A stretch of 64,000 nt of DNA from Isochrysis galbana (Eukaryota > Haptophyta > Isochrysidales > Isochrysidaceae): NCBI GenBank assembly GCA_018136815.1, contig CM030936.1:2879079-2943078 (forward strand), read 5' to 3'. A program made the position numbers and the translations under genes. How positions within the stretch are numbered: the stretch's first letter is position 1; each line of letters starts with the position of its first letter. Below are positions 41,101-51,163 of this stretch, one piece after another. Under the pieces are notes generated by a model. It had not been told where the DNA came from, made no database searches, and saw only the letters and a list, made by a program, of their open reading frames with translations.

Positions 41101-41273
41101 CGTGGGATGACCCGCTGTCGCATTTCATCTCTGGCGAGGAGCCCGCCTCCTCGTCGAACTCGCGCGGATACTTGCAGGTTGGCGGCCCGCCTCCTCGTCG
41201 CAATACTGTTTGCAAAGTTCTGGCGAGGTTGCTCGGAGGTGGCGGTGACCGCCAAGCTCTTATCACTCCGTAA
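38158..41273 (+). CDS. K+-dependent-type vacuolar H+-pyrophosphatase with lumenal Cys-rich N-terminal domain
   Basis: Three exons (38158-38469, 38611-38812, 38914-41273) with GT-AG introns in phases 0 and 1; 957 residues against about 760 for the family. It pumps protons into vacuole-like compartments using PPi. Catalytic motifs: [28 protein letters not shown], and near the C-terminus [31 protein letters not shown] carries Ala at the position where K+-independent pumps have Lys, so it should be the K+-stimulated type. Exon 1 is unusual: signal peptide ([14 protein letters not shown]), then a six-Cys ShKT-like module (CADDPQW...YTCSDWA...CPLTCKMC) of about 55 residues before the first pump helix ([17 protein letters not shown]). 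The C-terminus has an extra Ser/Arg/Gly-rich tail of about 45 residues. Start ATG at 38158 follows a CT-rich leader. Confidence 0.93.
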
Positions 41274-41389
41274 GCAATGCATCATTGGCTAAGCAGGCTG
41301 AAGGTTGCCCCTGACACAGTGGGCTTGATCGTGAATTCCATCCAGCCACCAACAAGCCCCAGTCATGCTAAGAGCGAAACAGCTCAAGC

Positions 41390-41746
41390 TTAATTTGCAA
41401 GTGACGCTGCGATGCATTTTCCCATGGTGGGGCGGCGTCGGGCGACGGCGCCGCCGATGTGCGCGAGCGACCGCCGCTGCGGACCGCCTGCGCCGCCCCC
41501 CCTGTTCCCACCCACCGCCGCCGCAGAAGGGCATGTCGCGCGGGGGAGGTGGGCGTGCATCGTGCGGCTGATCGCGCGCAGCCGCGCGGGAGAGATGCCC
41601 GGTGTGACGTGCTCTGAGGCGAGCGCGATCACCTTGGGGGTGGTGTCGATTCGGATGCATGTGTTGATGGACATGCCGTCGCCCTCAGCAATAATGCTGC
41701 ATGTGGCCTTGACGCCGTGCAGATTGTTGCTTGATGCCATTCTCAC
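41390..41746 (-). CDS. Hypothetical protein, N-terminal fragment
   Basis: 118 residues. The first ~75 look like real protein with host-like codon choice (CSIIAEGDGMSINTCIRIDT, PKVIALASEHVTPGISPARL); the rest becomes Ala/Arg/Gly-rich. A plus-strand frame over the same bases looks like its shadow. Family unknown; further exons may lie downstream. Confidence 0.35.
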   Translation of the reverse strand: MRMASSNNLHGVKATCSIIAEGDGMSINTCIRIDTTPKVIALASEHVTPGISPARLRAISRTMHAHLPRATCPSAAAVGGNRGGGAGGPQRRSLAHIGGAVARRRPTMGKCIAASLAN

Positions 41747-41937
41747 ATACTGGCATTTAAAATCTCTTGCTCTTGAAGCAGTTCAGGTGTGCTTTGCGTG
41801 CTGTCGTCCCGAAAGGGTAAGAAGAGGTTTCGCAATTTCAACGGGGGGATTGCCGGTACATGCTGGCTTAATGGGGTACGGGGTACGGGAGGGGGGCGCT
41901 CAAACTCGGAAAACTACTGAATTAGGCCATTTTCAAA

Positions 41938-42648
41938 TGTCAAATGTGGATGGGTGTGCAATTGGGCTTGCGGGAGCGGTTGGTGCTAAAGCTCGTGGCT
42001 CACGGCCCGTGGCGCACCGCAAGTGCGACGCCACCTTCGCGGCCAACGTGCCCGGCTTCGCCAAAGACTCCGCCTCCATGGAGTGGGACCAGCTCGTCGC
42101 CCGTGAAGCCGGCTCCGATCTCTTAGAGTTATCCAAGAATTTGGTGCGCGCGTACGTCCGCAAGATGGGTGACGCGAAGGTGGATGCCACGACGGTCTGG
42201 GACCACCCAAACATGTCGCACGATATCAATCAACGATTCGAGTCCATCATTCGGAACGACAAGGTCGACGCGGCTCGCGGCGTGGATAACGCGACCAAGT
42301 TCGGCGAGTGTCTTGCAAAGACTCGCTTCCGCGTCGAGAACCACGAGCTCCCTCGTTCGGCCCTTTCGTGCGTCAACCTCTGCCAGCGCTACCTGAGCCC
42401 GTACGAGCAGGCCCGCGCTGGCCAACAACAAGCGTCGGTCACGGTCGCCGCCGTGACGCCGCCGGCGACTACTTCCAAGTCCATCAAGACCGCCAAGGTT
42501 GCTAAGGCTGCCTCTAACCCCGCGGACACTACGGCTTCGATACATTCTACATTGTCATTGCCATCGTTGTATTTGTCAATGCGATTGTTAATTGTCTAGG
42601 AGCAAGTAATGGCACTCACACTCACTCTCATAAACATAGGGGATAGGG
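41938..42648 (+). CDS. Hypothetical protein with C-terminal membrane anchor, virus-like
   Basis: About 230 residues from the Met at 41938. The soluble part is helical and charged (SKNLVRAYVRKMGDAKVDAT, NHELPRSALSCVNLCQRYLS), then an Ala/Thr/Lys linker. The open frame ends with an unconvincing tail (to 42599), but one frame over, from about 42534, is a clear membrane helix (FYIVIAIVVFVNAIVNCLG) and a His-rich end with stop near 42646. A single missing base near 42531-42534 would join them. The soluble-linker-C-terminal-anchor plan resembles the small membrane ORFs of the 27-29.5 kb island, but no homology can be claimed. Confidence 0.45.
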
Positions 42649-42844
42649 ATAGGGGTTCCTTCCGCACTTCCGCGCCCTTCGTCCTTCGTGCGTCGTGCGT
42701 CGATCGCCATGCCCGTAGTCACTCCCGAGGAAAGCTCCATGAGCTCCCCGCAAGAACCGCGTTCCGCGCTAGCTGACGGCGCGCCCTCGCAGGCAATTTC
42801 CAAGAGTGAGATGAGCCTTGTTCTGACACCGTCGTGCGTGCAGC

Positions 42845-42980
42845 GGGCCCACCCCCCCTTAGGGGGGATAGGGGGTGCGGAGGTGAGAGTGTGGGGCGTA
42901 AGCGATGGCGTGCGTGATCCCAGAATGGTGTGAGTCACTAATAGCGTAGCGGACACCTTCAAGAATATTTTTTTCTTACA
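42845..42980 (+). repeat. Short interspersed repeat B, forward copy
   Basis: GGGGCGTAAGCGATGGCGTGCGTG and the end GCGGACACCTTCAAGAATATTTTTTT match the copy at 54450-54582 closely. Confidence 0.7.
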
Positions 42981-43030
42981 CTCGTCACGTCTCGCACAAG
43001 CTTCGCCAAGCTTCAAATTTGCGCAAGAGT

Positions 43031-44386
43031 TCAAGATGGCAATGGCAAGCCTTGCAATTGTGGGCGTAACTTTTGTCGCACCTCTAATGCTTCATCCTCA
43101 GCCAATCTTGCGAGCTCAGAAGAGACAGCACGCGCTTTGCGCCATTTCCAGTGATTGTCGAACGCCTCTCTCGGGTTAGGGAAGAGGGCATCCACGCCGC
43201 CCGGCTTCTCACTACACCTAGCAACATGTGAATGAGCTGCTTCTCCATCATTGCAAGGTGCCAGGCACCAGCCACAAAAGTGTCTTGAGCAACGGGAACA
43301 GCATAAGGCAGCGCAACCGTCAAAGTCGACATATGCTTGCCGGCAATCTACGTGCGGGCACTTGGTTGTGAGATGCTCATCGACGATGTGAGTGCACACT
43401 GCGCGGATCCGCCGCTGACGTTCATCCAACCCTACAATTCTAGCAACTCCTTGTTGCACTGCCTGTTCGAAAAGCTGATTGACTTCGGCAGCAGCTCGAC
43501 GCTCTCCCATTTGCACGCGCGCCTGTAAATAGGCGTCGAACTGTTCCTTGGTGAGCAAACGGGCGAGTACACTGTCTTCGAGCACACGATCACATTCAGT
43601 CGGTGCCTTTGGGCAAGGGACTCGCGCTTGGGTAGCTTCACGTTGAGCCACCTCCGAGCTTAGAAAGCTGTCAATCCAACGTGGTAAACATGAGTGGCAT
43701 GTCAGATGCCCGTGCCCATCGCAGCGAACTCCTTCGCTTGTGGAGACTGAATTGAGGCAAATGACGCAGTCATCCTGCGGGTCGCCAGATCTTTCATTCT
43801 CAGAGGTACGATTCCCCAAACGAGAGCGAAACTGCCAGGACAGTACGAAAGAAACCAAACAAGTGGTTCCCATGAAAATTTTCGTTGAGGGCTGGGAGAC
43901 GCAGCTTTGACCAGACGAGATCGCACGTAGTGCGACACCCCAGAGCTTTGTGGATGTTGTGGTGGACACTTGCCATGTCGCTCCAAACAATATCAGCAAA
44001 ACAAGGACATGCCCGAGCGCAAATACGGGCACCGCGGTCAGCGGGCCAAGGTGAGCTCGCAAATCAGCATGCCATTGTTCTTGCCAACGACTGACACCTT
44101 GTCGGATGGGCGCTGAGACCACCGGCACCGAAGTTCGCACGGCCTCACGAAGGTGGGAGTACACTGCCACTGTGGCACCAACAAAACAGCTGCGGACAGG
44201 CGCCAGGAGGAGAGCAGGTGGCAGCGCGGCGATAAAGAGAGCAGCGAATATGCATGCATTCGCCTCTTCTCCGCTGCAGCCGGAGTCTCCGCTGCAGCCC
44301 GAGCCCAGCTTCAGCGCTTCCAGCCGCTCGTAGTATGCGGCGCCCTCGGCAGTCGCCATCGTCCCCCGTCTGCTGCTGCCTTTCAC
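43031..44386 (-). CDS. Membrane-anchored RBR-type (RING-IBR) E3 ubiquitin ligase
   Basis: 451 residues, one exon; the second Met (residue 10, MATAEGAAYYERLEALK) is an equally good start. Three hydrophobic segments lie in the N-terminal 190 residues (about 44-66, 115-137 and 168-186), followed by the cytosolic ligase part. RING1-like: CVICLNSVSTSEGVRCDGHG, then HLTCHSCLPRWI. IBR/RING2-like: KCPHVDCRQAYVDFDGC, CSRCSRHFCGWCLAPC. In RBR enzymes ubiquitin passes through a catalytic Cys of the last domain; which Cys serves here cannot be decided, since only one clear C-terminal zinc module follows. A likely role is ER or plastid-envelope quality control, by analogy only. It is convergent with the preceding ORF. 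Confidence 0.82.
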   Translation of the reverse strand: MKGSSRRGTMATAEGAAYYERLEALKLGSGCSGDSGCSGEEANACIFAALFIAALPPALLLAPVRSCFVGATVAVYSHLREAVRTSVPVVSAPIRQGVSRWQEQWHADLRAHLGPLTAVPVFALGHVLVLLILFGATWQVSTTTSTKLWGVALRAISSGQSCVSQPSTKIFMGTTCLVSFVLSWQFRSRLGNRTSENERSGDPQDDCVICLNSVSTSEGVRCDGHGHLTCHSCLPRWIDSFLSSEVAQREATQARVPCPKAPTECDRVLEDSVLARLLTKEQFDAYLQARVQMGERRAAAEVNQLFEQAVQQGVARIVGLDERQRRIRAVCTHIVDEHLTTKCPHVDCRQAYVDFDGCAALCCSRCSRHFCGWCLAPCNDGEAAHSHVARCSEKPGGVDALFPNPREAFDNHWKWRKARAVSSELARLAEDEALEVRQKLRPQLQGLPLPS

Positions 44387-45562
44387 CCTCGAGTCCCAAT
44401 GGCCAAGTCATGAACAAACGACCACGAAGAATGAACGTATTCCTACCACTAAAGTATAAAAAAACGACTTGTCGTTGACATCTGATGATAGGCCGGTCTA
44501 ACCTTGGGAGTAGGCTAGAGCTTCTCATTCAACAACGTTTTTTATAAACCACTATAAAACAGAGCTGGAAGGTGCTAAGGGGCTCATAGAGGCATCAGGG
44601 GCATGGTCCACACACACCCTACGCTGAGCAAAAGAGAAATTGCCAATTCTTGACCACCCACAAGAGCCGTGCTCGAATCGCACGCACACGCCTCTCGGCA
44701 GCGAGCTCCTCTCCCAGCACACTCACTCCGAGACATCGGGGACACCGGACTCCACCTCTTCCGCGGCCTTTTGTGCGTGCTGAGCGTTGGAGCCCGCCTC
44801 ACATTCATAGACACTGCCCCTGCGAGCCGCCACACACTCCCCAACCTTGCACAACCCGCGCTTCGGTCTACACTTCGGACAACGCTTCCATGCCGACCAT
44901 CCATGGTCCATGGGCACGGGCACGGGACAACGCCGCAGTTGCACGCGAACTCACACGTCTAAAATGCGGCCGCGCGAGCCCGGGCGCACTCTGTATCGTC
45001 GTGAGCACGTTCCACTCTGGCCTTCTTCTTCTATTGCACCAAGGCCGCATGACGAATTGGGATGGCCCATAGGGCCTGAGGGCAATGAGGAAGGGGCAAA
45101 GCCGGCGGCAGGCGCGGCGAGGGAGACGACCTCGGAGGTGCTGACGGGCTGAAGCCCGTCAGCAGAGGAAGGCGGGCCGGCGGGCTTAAGCGAGGGCGAG
45201 GACGGCGGCGAAAGCGAAATCGAGCGAGTGGCCTCGCGAACCGCCCAGGCGGGCATGGGGAGGCAACCCAAAAAAAGGATAGACTTGGCCGACATCCGGC
45301 CACTATACGAAGTAGGCAATAATAACAGCTTGACCCCCAGTGCGGAGCTCGTATCCCTGGCAGAGAAACTAGGGATCGAACACCAAATAGCGAGAGAGAC
45401 CACAAGGCAATAGTGAGAACGGCGAAGAGCACGCCGAGACACCACATTTGGGGCAGCCACAGCACGCGAGGCCTGAACTAACCAAAGACATGAACCCAAA
45501 AGGCCTGCCCGGACCCCGAAACCGAAGCCGGGCCCTTGGTAGCGCACCAGGGCCGCACCCCC
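44387..45562. other. Intergenic stretch
   Basis: Open frames on both strands (for example 44951-45547 minus, 45228-45413 plus) lack recognisable features. The palindromic CTGACGGGCTGAAGCCCGTCAG lies at 45140-45161. No gene supported. Confidence 0.45.
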
Positions 45563-45712
45563 GACACCAAAGACAAAGGAACGAGGGGGGGAAGGCGAGG
45601 GGGCGGAGGGAAGGGAGTTAAGGGCGTTGGCGGCAGTGCAGCGGCAAGAGTACGCGCTGTCTAGTAGTAGGTGTGTAGCCCAGAACCTTCAGATCTTTTT
45701 TTTTTCTTGGAG
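45563..45712 (+). repeat. Short interspersed repeat B, forward copy
   Basis: ACACCAAAGACAAAGGAACGAGGGGGG, then TAGTAGGTGTGTAGCCCAGA and ACCTTCAGATCTTTTTTTTT. It abuts an inverted copy of repeat A at 45713. Confidence 0.75.
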
Positions 45713-46060
45713 GCCAGCTCAGGGGGCAGAGGAGGCTGGGGCTGGGCCCTGGCCTCCCCTGCCTCCCCCTCGCTGGCGCTCCTGAGCCTCTGAAGCCCCC
45801 ACGTTGCACCTGTCTGCCTGTCGATCAGGGGGGAGGGGGGGTTGGAGCAATGGGCTGGCCACGAGGGGCCAGGATGTGGGCGAATGGGGCGAGCCTGTGG
45901 GGAAGGGAGTGGGTCAGCAGGGCAGTGGCCTCCTGGCAAGCCATCAGGCATGCCAGGAGGATGGGTGGTTCCTCCCCCATGGCAGGGGCAGGGGAGGAGT
46001 GGAGAGAGGGGGGGGCTCGTGCCCCCCCATGGGTCAACCAAGTATAAACTTAGTTGCCCC
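45713..46060 (-). repeat. Repeat family A, inverted copy
   Basis: On the minus strand it starts CAACTAAGTTTATACTTGGT, then CCCATGGGGGGGCACGAGCC, CTCCTGGCATGCCTGATGGC, and TCCAACCCCCCCTCC. It ends with the CCAGCGAGGGGGAGGCAGGG / CCCAGCCCCAGCCTCC segment. About 75-85% identical to the copies at 47489, 47998 and 55026 by eye. Confidence 0.85.
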
Positions 46061-46082
46061 GGGTGCAATATAACAATTACAC

Positions 46083-46262
46083 AAGGTGCACGCCGTGCGT
46101 GCCAATGTGCATCGGGGACGCCGTGCGTGCGCATGTCGACTGGTTAATTACGTAAACATACAATATAAGAGAAATATCAGTTGCAATCGCCCATGTGCAC
46201 GCCCGGCGCGACGTGCATCGGTTCGCACAGCGCGATGTGCATCGGTTCCCGCTGAGTCGGCA
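46083..46262. repeat. Repeat G copy (CACGCCGTGCGTGC / ATTACGTAAAC unit)
   Basis: Shares GACGCCGTGCGTGCGCATGTCGAC, AATTACGTAAAC(A/G)T(A/G)CAATATAAGAGA and a TTGCAATC(G/A)C segment with the tandem units at 60830-61260. Confidence 0.75.
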
Positions 46263-46382
46263 TGCGTTCAACATGCTCGGAGTTTCAGTCGTCAGTCGTT
46301 ACAAGTTCAAGTTCAGTTTTGAGTCGGTAGGGATTCGACTTTTTGTTTTTGAGCTAGGAGTACTTATCCTTCAACATCATTG

Positions 46383-47071
46383 ATGGGCGTAGAAGTACAA
46401 GGATCTGCTACCTCTATACCGGCGGGGAAAACTTTCTACGCCACCACGTCGCATCCTCCACGAGCACAAGGAAGGCATACGGGCAACCCCTCCCATCGAT
46501 TGCACATCAGATCTTCTTGCTGATCACGGATCTATCCCGTGCCCTCGCTAACCGTCGTAATAGGTGCATGTCTCATGAACCGCTGGGTGCCCTTGCCTCC
46601 GCACACGTTCTTGTTTCCCCTGCAGCCTTGCAGCGACGATGACGACAACCTTTTCATCACTACCTCCTTCTGATTTTGGCATCCACCGTGATGGCCTTGA
46701 ACATCTAAGGGACCGAGTCGCTATTATCAAGCATCTCGCATTTCTGTGTGTTGGCTCCTGAAGTGTGCCGACTTACCTCCCGACTTCCATCTTGTCACGC
46801 ACAGGCTGACTGCATGGAGAGCAGCTGGTCGCTCCCAGGCCTACCATATGAGACAGACCTGCGTGTCCTGAAAATCCAGCGCGAGGAGATCGAGTCAGCC
46901 CGCTCAGATACTGTTTATATAAAGTCAGCTGCTTTATTCTTTTGCGCCACAAGGCAAGATGCTCTCAACCGAAATGAAGCGGCTACTGTGAAACTAGTTA
47001 ACTCACTCCCCGAAGGCAACAGGAAGACCTCCACTAATTGCATGAACAAGCAAGTTTCCTTTCGATGTTAA
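46383..47071 (+). CDS. Hypothetical spliced gene
   Basis: A first exon may start at 46383 (MGVEVQGSATSIPAGKTFYA). A second segment begins after an acceptor at 46626-46629 (AAMTTTFSSLPPSDFGIHRDG...). A 55-nt intron (46750-46804) joins KHLAFLC to ADCMESSWSLPGLPYETDLR, and the frame continues KIQREEIESARSDTVYIKSA to a stop at 47069. Composition looks genuine but no family is recognised. Exon borders in the 5' half are tentative. Confidence 0.35.
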
Positions 47072-47488
47072 TGCTCACTGAAACATGATGCGCTTTGGCG
47101 CGGCTTATTTCACAGGACGGCTTCAATGTTGCCTCAATTTTCTCTAACGCTTCTCGCTGGTTTTTTCCTTCCGCCTTCTACACACTTGGCAACACACTTA
47201 GACCATGGTTATGCGGGAAGGGGGGGCGGGGGGGGGGGGTTGTGTAAAAGCAGCTCCGTATCGATCCCGCCTCGCTTAGAACTGGCGCGGCGTGTTGAAC
47301 CCCCTTAACTCCAGCGCTTTTCCTTGCTCGTCTCCCCTGGACTCTTTCGACTTTTACTTCTGAAATCTGACCTCTTGACTCTTGTATTGAGTGTTGCGTG
47401 TTGCTTTTATTACGACCGGAAGGGAGTCTAGTTCGTTGAGGGATTTTCCTGTCTATTCTGAGAAAATGTCCTAACATTCTCGCCACAA
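47072..47488. other. Intergenic stretch
   Basis: G-run at 47221-47240. No gene seen. Confidence 0.45.
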
Positions 47489-47815
47489 CTAAGTTTATAC
47501 TTAGTTCGCCCATGGGGGGGCACGAGCCCCCCCCTCTCTCTACTCCTCCCCTGCCATGGGGGAGGAACCACCCATGCTCCTGGCAATGCCTGATGGCTTG
47601 CCAGGAGCAGACTGCCCTGCTGACCCACTCTTTCACTGGCAGGTTTGCCTGCCTCGCGCGTCCTGGCCAGTCGTGGCCAGCCCATCGCTCCAACCCCCCC
47701 TCCCCTCCCTGTTCGACAGGCCGGCTAGATGGGAAAACGGATACAAAGGCCCGAAGCCCGCGATGGAGTGAGGGGGGCGCGAGGCCCCCAGTGGCCCCCA
47801 CGTGATAAAAGTAGG
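47489..47815 (+). repeat. Repeat family A, forward copy (short)
   Basis: Begins AACTAAGTTTATACTTAGTT (inverted ACTAAG/CTTAGT), then CGCCCATGGGGGGGCACGAG. Ends earlier than the long copies, with a GGAGTGAGGGGGGCGCGAGGCCCCCA segment also present at 54940-54965. Confidence 0.85.
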
Positions 47816-47997
47816 TAGATTACCCCGCGGCATGAGTCGCGCGGTCGCGGGTCGCCACCACGGCTCCGCTCGCCGGGCGTCCGCTAGCTCTCCTGGCGAC
47901 ACGAACCAATGCCAACCTAGGAAGGAAGCAGGAAGCAGGAAGGGGGGGGGCATGCGAAGGGGGAGTTACGAAGTGGTGCATGTTTGTGCGTGTCAGA

Positions 47998-48880
47998 GCA
48001 ACTAAGTTTATACTTGGTTCGCCCATGGGGGGGCACGAGCCCCCCTCTCTCTCCACACCTCCCCTGCCGTGGGGGAGGAACCACCCATCCTCCTGGCATG
48101 CCTGATGGCTTGCCAGGAGGCCACTGCCCTGCTGCCCTGCTGACCCACTCTCCCACTGACAGGCACGCCTGGTTCGCTCGTCCTGGCCCCTCGTGGCCAG
48201 CCCATCGCTCCAACCCCCCCTCCCCCCCCTGGTTGACAGGCAGACAGGTGCAGATTGGGGGCCCCAGAGGCTCAGGAGCGCCAGCGAGGGAGAGGCAGGG
48301 GAGGCCAGGGCCCAGCCCCAGCCTCCTCTGCCCCCAGAGCTGGCCTCCAGGAGCCTCCAGGGGTCGCCAGGGGCAGCTGCAGGCCTGGAGGCAAGGGAGG
48401 CCAGGGCCCAGCCCCAGCCTCCTCTGCCCCCAGAGCTGGCCTCCAGGAGCCTCCAGGGGTCGCCAGGGGCAGCTGCAGGCCTGCCGCAGGCGCGCCATCG
48501 CGCGTGCCGCAGGAGAGGGGAGAGAGAGCGCGGAGAAGGGGGTGTGCGGGGCGAGAGCTGCCCGCTCACCGAAAAATAGGTAAGTCCCGCACCTGTTTAC
48601 AGGCGGATAAGGATAAGTCGGGGCTGAGGCCGCCGCCCACTCGGAGACACAGGAGGAAGGGGGGGAATGATCACCGGGGGGAGGCGCGGGCCACCGGACC
48701 ATATCTAAGCCCTTCACCCCTATCCCCCTAGTAGTGCACGGGGGGAGTCGCCTTATGGCGGGGGGAGAAGGGCCGGGGGAGCGGGGGAGTGGGGGTGTAG
48801 AAAGTTTTTTTCCTACGTGAGTAGAAAGTAGAGGGTCCACGGCCGCGTGTGCGGTGAGACTATTAAAAGGTTTAATTTTT
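47998..48880 (+). repeat. Repeat family A, long forward copy with internal duplication
   Basis: Same start as the other copies. Contains a direct internal duplication of about 95 bp (48300-48390 and 48395-48485; GGAGGCCAGGGCCCAGCCCC...GGGGCAGCTGCAGGCCTG). It ends in the segment shared with 55610-55800 (CACCGGACCATATCTAAGCC, GGCGGGGGGAGAAGGGCC, GTGTGCGGTGAGACTATTA). No protein is evident. Confidence 0.85.
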
Positions 48881-49255
48881 TTTTGTGCGTGTCAGAGGCA
48901 GCATTGCATGCTCCAATTGCCAATTGCCAAGCGTGCAAGCTCGCTAGTGCTAGTGCCACTAGCGCTAGTGCTAGTGGTTTGTCGTGCGACAATAATTATT
49001 GGTTATTGCACTGGGCTAGTGGCAGTATTAGCAGTCGTACCAACGTTCAGATATATTATGATGATGATGATTATTATGATATGCACATGATTTTTGTCCG
49101 ACCATCTCCACACCGTCAGCAAATCCCGAGGATAGTCTCCTAATACTGCTGTATTCCAAAGCCCTGAGAGAAGATGTGTGCTCTTTGCCTCATCAAAAGT
49201 TTCCCAGTCGTGAGACATGGTTGGACAAGCGCCCGAGTCGAGCTATTCTACTCTT
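48881..49255. other. Intergenic stretch
   Basis: Contains the CTAGTGCTAGTGCCACTAGC palindromic-word cluster (48948-48976) and a (GAT)n microsatellite (49058-49080). No gene supported. Confidence 0.45.
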
Positions 49256-49363
49256 ACAGGAAGTCCATGGGTTCCAGCAGCAGCCATGTGGCTAGCTCAG
49301 CACTACTAGAGGAAGTCCATGGGTTCTAGCAGCAGCCATGCGGCTAGCTGAGCATTTGGCCAC
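49256..49363 (-). repeat. Tandem duplication of the 3' terminal coding segment
   Basis: The segment encoding LA(A/T)WLLLEPMDFL plus stop occurs twice, about 53-58 bp apart: once as the gene's own C-terminus (49306-49363) and once in the 3' flank (49258-49305) with its own stop. Confidence 0.85.
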
Positions 49364-50680
49364 AGGCGGATCTCATCGTGCAAGTTGCTCACGGGCAACA
49401 GCCCATCGCGAATGTTGTCTGCGCAAAAGAGACGGAAGGCATTCTCATGCATACCCCCGTCAAGAGATCTTCTGCTGTGAGCATCATCCTCAGAGCCGAT
49501 GTCGGCGTTGGCTGCTCGGAGGGCCGCCGACCAAACCGCCTGAGTTCCAATGTAGATAAGTTGCTCCGAGTGCGCTGTGTTCCATTCACGAGAAGGCAAG
49601 TGGGCAAGCAAACCGTCACCACACTCATAGCTTGTACGCACATTATTCACCAGCTGCAACGCAGATTCACCTCCGGAGCCCAGCGCCCGTGTTGAGAGCA
49701 GTGCAAAACACACAATGGCCTCATGCCACGAATTTCTCGCCCGACCTGGCTCGGGTCCCATCGGGCTACGCTCGCAAGCCGGATTTCCACTGGACGCGCT
49801 CGAGAATGCTGAGAAACCGAAGTCAATTAGAAGCGACTCTGCAGCGCTGGCGGCCATGGTCCGTGCATGAAACCGATTAAAGAGGTCCAGCTTCTCCAAC
49901 CTATGGGCATGGGGCCCCGACGTCAGCACAGCATGAAACATCGAGAGGTATGGCAAAGATGACTTTACTCCCAAGATTGTGGCAGGCCTGCTATGCTCAC
50001 CGTTTGCAGGCAAGAATTGCCATCGCTTGATCGACGGCCCGCCATGGCGCATCATCATGCACGTCCTGGCCTGCAATAGGACGGAAATTGCCCTTTGAAG
50101 AATCAAAAAACAAATCCACAAAGTTTTTGGCTAGCACTTCACTCCGCTCCGTGATGTGCGAGGCATCAGGAAGGTCCTCTGCTAAGAATGTGTTCATGAT
50201 CAGTGCAGCGGCGATGGAGCTACAACGCAACCCTTGTGATGGCTGGTCAAACTGTGGCTCCCGTCCCGCGTCGGCAATGGGTTTCGAAAGCGCCATGTTG
50301 GCCGCTGATTCCCTGACCCCGGACGATGTGCAAATACCCTCTCTGTAATTCAGCTGATGCAGTTCAGATGCCAATCGGTCAGCGGTTGCGAGAGATTGTG
50401 AAGCCGCATCGAGTTCTCCGAGGGCGCGGAGTGAGCGCGCCTCCAGCACGAGTGCGGTGCCTAGCATCAAGTTGTGCCACACCCCTTCACTACCAGGCTC
50501 TTCATCCAAAAGATAAGGCCGGGAGCTAGTGCGCACGCTGATGCCGCGCAAAGCGGCGCTTGCGGTATCTATGGACCAAGCACTGACCGTAGGGCTGACG
50601 ACCGCAGCGGACGCCATCAGCGGAGCCGCCGCCGTCAAGACGAGTGGCAGGAGCTGGTGCGTTGACAACCACGGCGACAT
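49306..50680 (-). CDS. Secreted/organelle-targeted helical protein, possible six-hairpin (AGE-like) fold
   Basis: Exons 50001-50680 and 49306-49900 with a 100-nt GT-AG intron in phase 2 (LACK-R|LEKL); 424 residues. The N-terminus is a signal-type leader (LPLVLTAAAPLMASAAVV). The rest consists of helical hairpins, e.g. LMLGTALVLEARSLRALGEL, APWRAVDQAMAILACKRLEK, WHEAIVCFALLSTRALG, IYIGTQAVWSAALRAANAD. The DQAMAI and WHEAIV elements recall the inner-helix motifs of (alpha/alpha)6-barrel enzymes, but this is an inference from pattern only. It could be an uncharacterised glycan-modifying enzyme. No catalytic residues assigned. Confidence 0.6.
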
Positions 50681-50825
50681 GCTTATGAAGTTCTTCCGGT
50701 CGAGGTAGAAATTGTTGTTTGATCCTATTTTATTGTAGAAGTGTCTCGCGTGGAAGGTCGGTGGATTTGCTGTCTCCGGTATTTCCCCCGTCCCCCGTCC
50801 GGTAATTACCCTATTAGTATGTATC

Positions 50826-51060
50826 GCCCTGGCATCATCGCCCTATTGGTACGCATCGCCCTGGCACCATTGCGGTGACCAGGGCGGCCGAGATGAGGGA
50901 GAGCGGGAGAGCGACGTCATCGCTCGCGCTCTCCTCGCAACTCGCAACAGAAACAGGATCGGAACACCGGAACCGGCCAACGGATAAAAATCTTCTTACA
51001 ATCCCTCACACCACTCACGCACAATCACAGTAATACCTAGAACACTAACATATACAGGAC
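50826..51060 (-). repeat. Dispersed repeat C, inverted copy 2
   Basis: Reverse complement of 11551-11745 with added sub-repeats GTA(T/C)G(T/C)ATCGCCCTGGCA(T/C)CAT (two units, 50819 and 50858). Confidence 0.75.
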
Positions 51061-51163
51061 ACGCATAGCTTCACGCGCGGGGAGTGTGGATGTGGAGACT
51101 TCCGCGTGGATTTGGTTGGCCAAGGAACGCTACCCGTCGATGTGAGCACTCATCGAGCCATAC

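Noticed and set aside
44951-45547. 198-residue minus-strand ORF
   Set aside because: Hydrophobic and Pro/Ser-rich in all frames, overlapping open frames on both strands; no family signal.
48255-48731. ORFs inside repeat family A
   Set aside because: Frames open only because of GC-rich CAGG/CCAG repeats; they are not conserved between copies.
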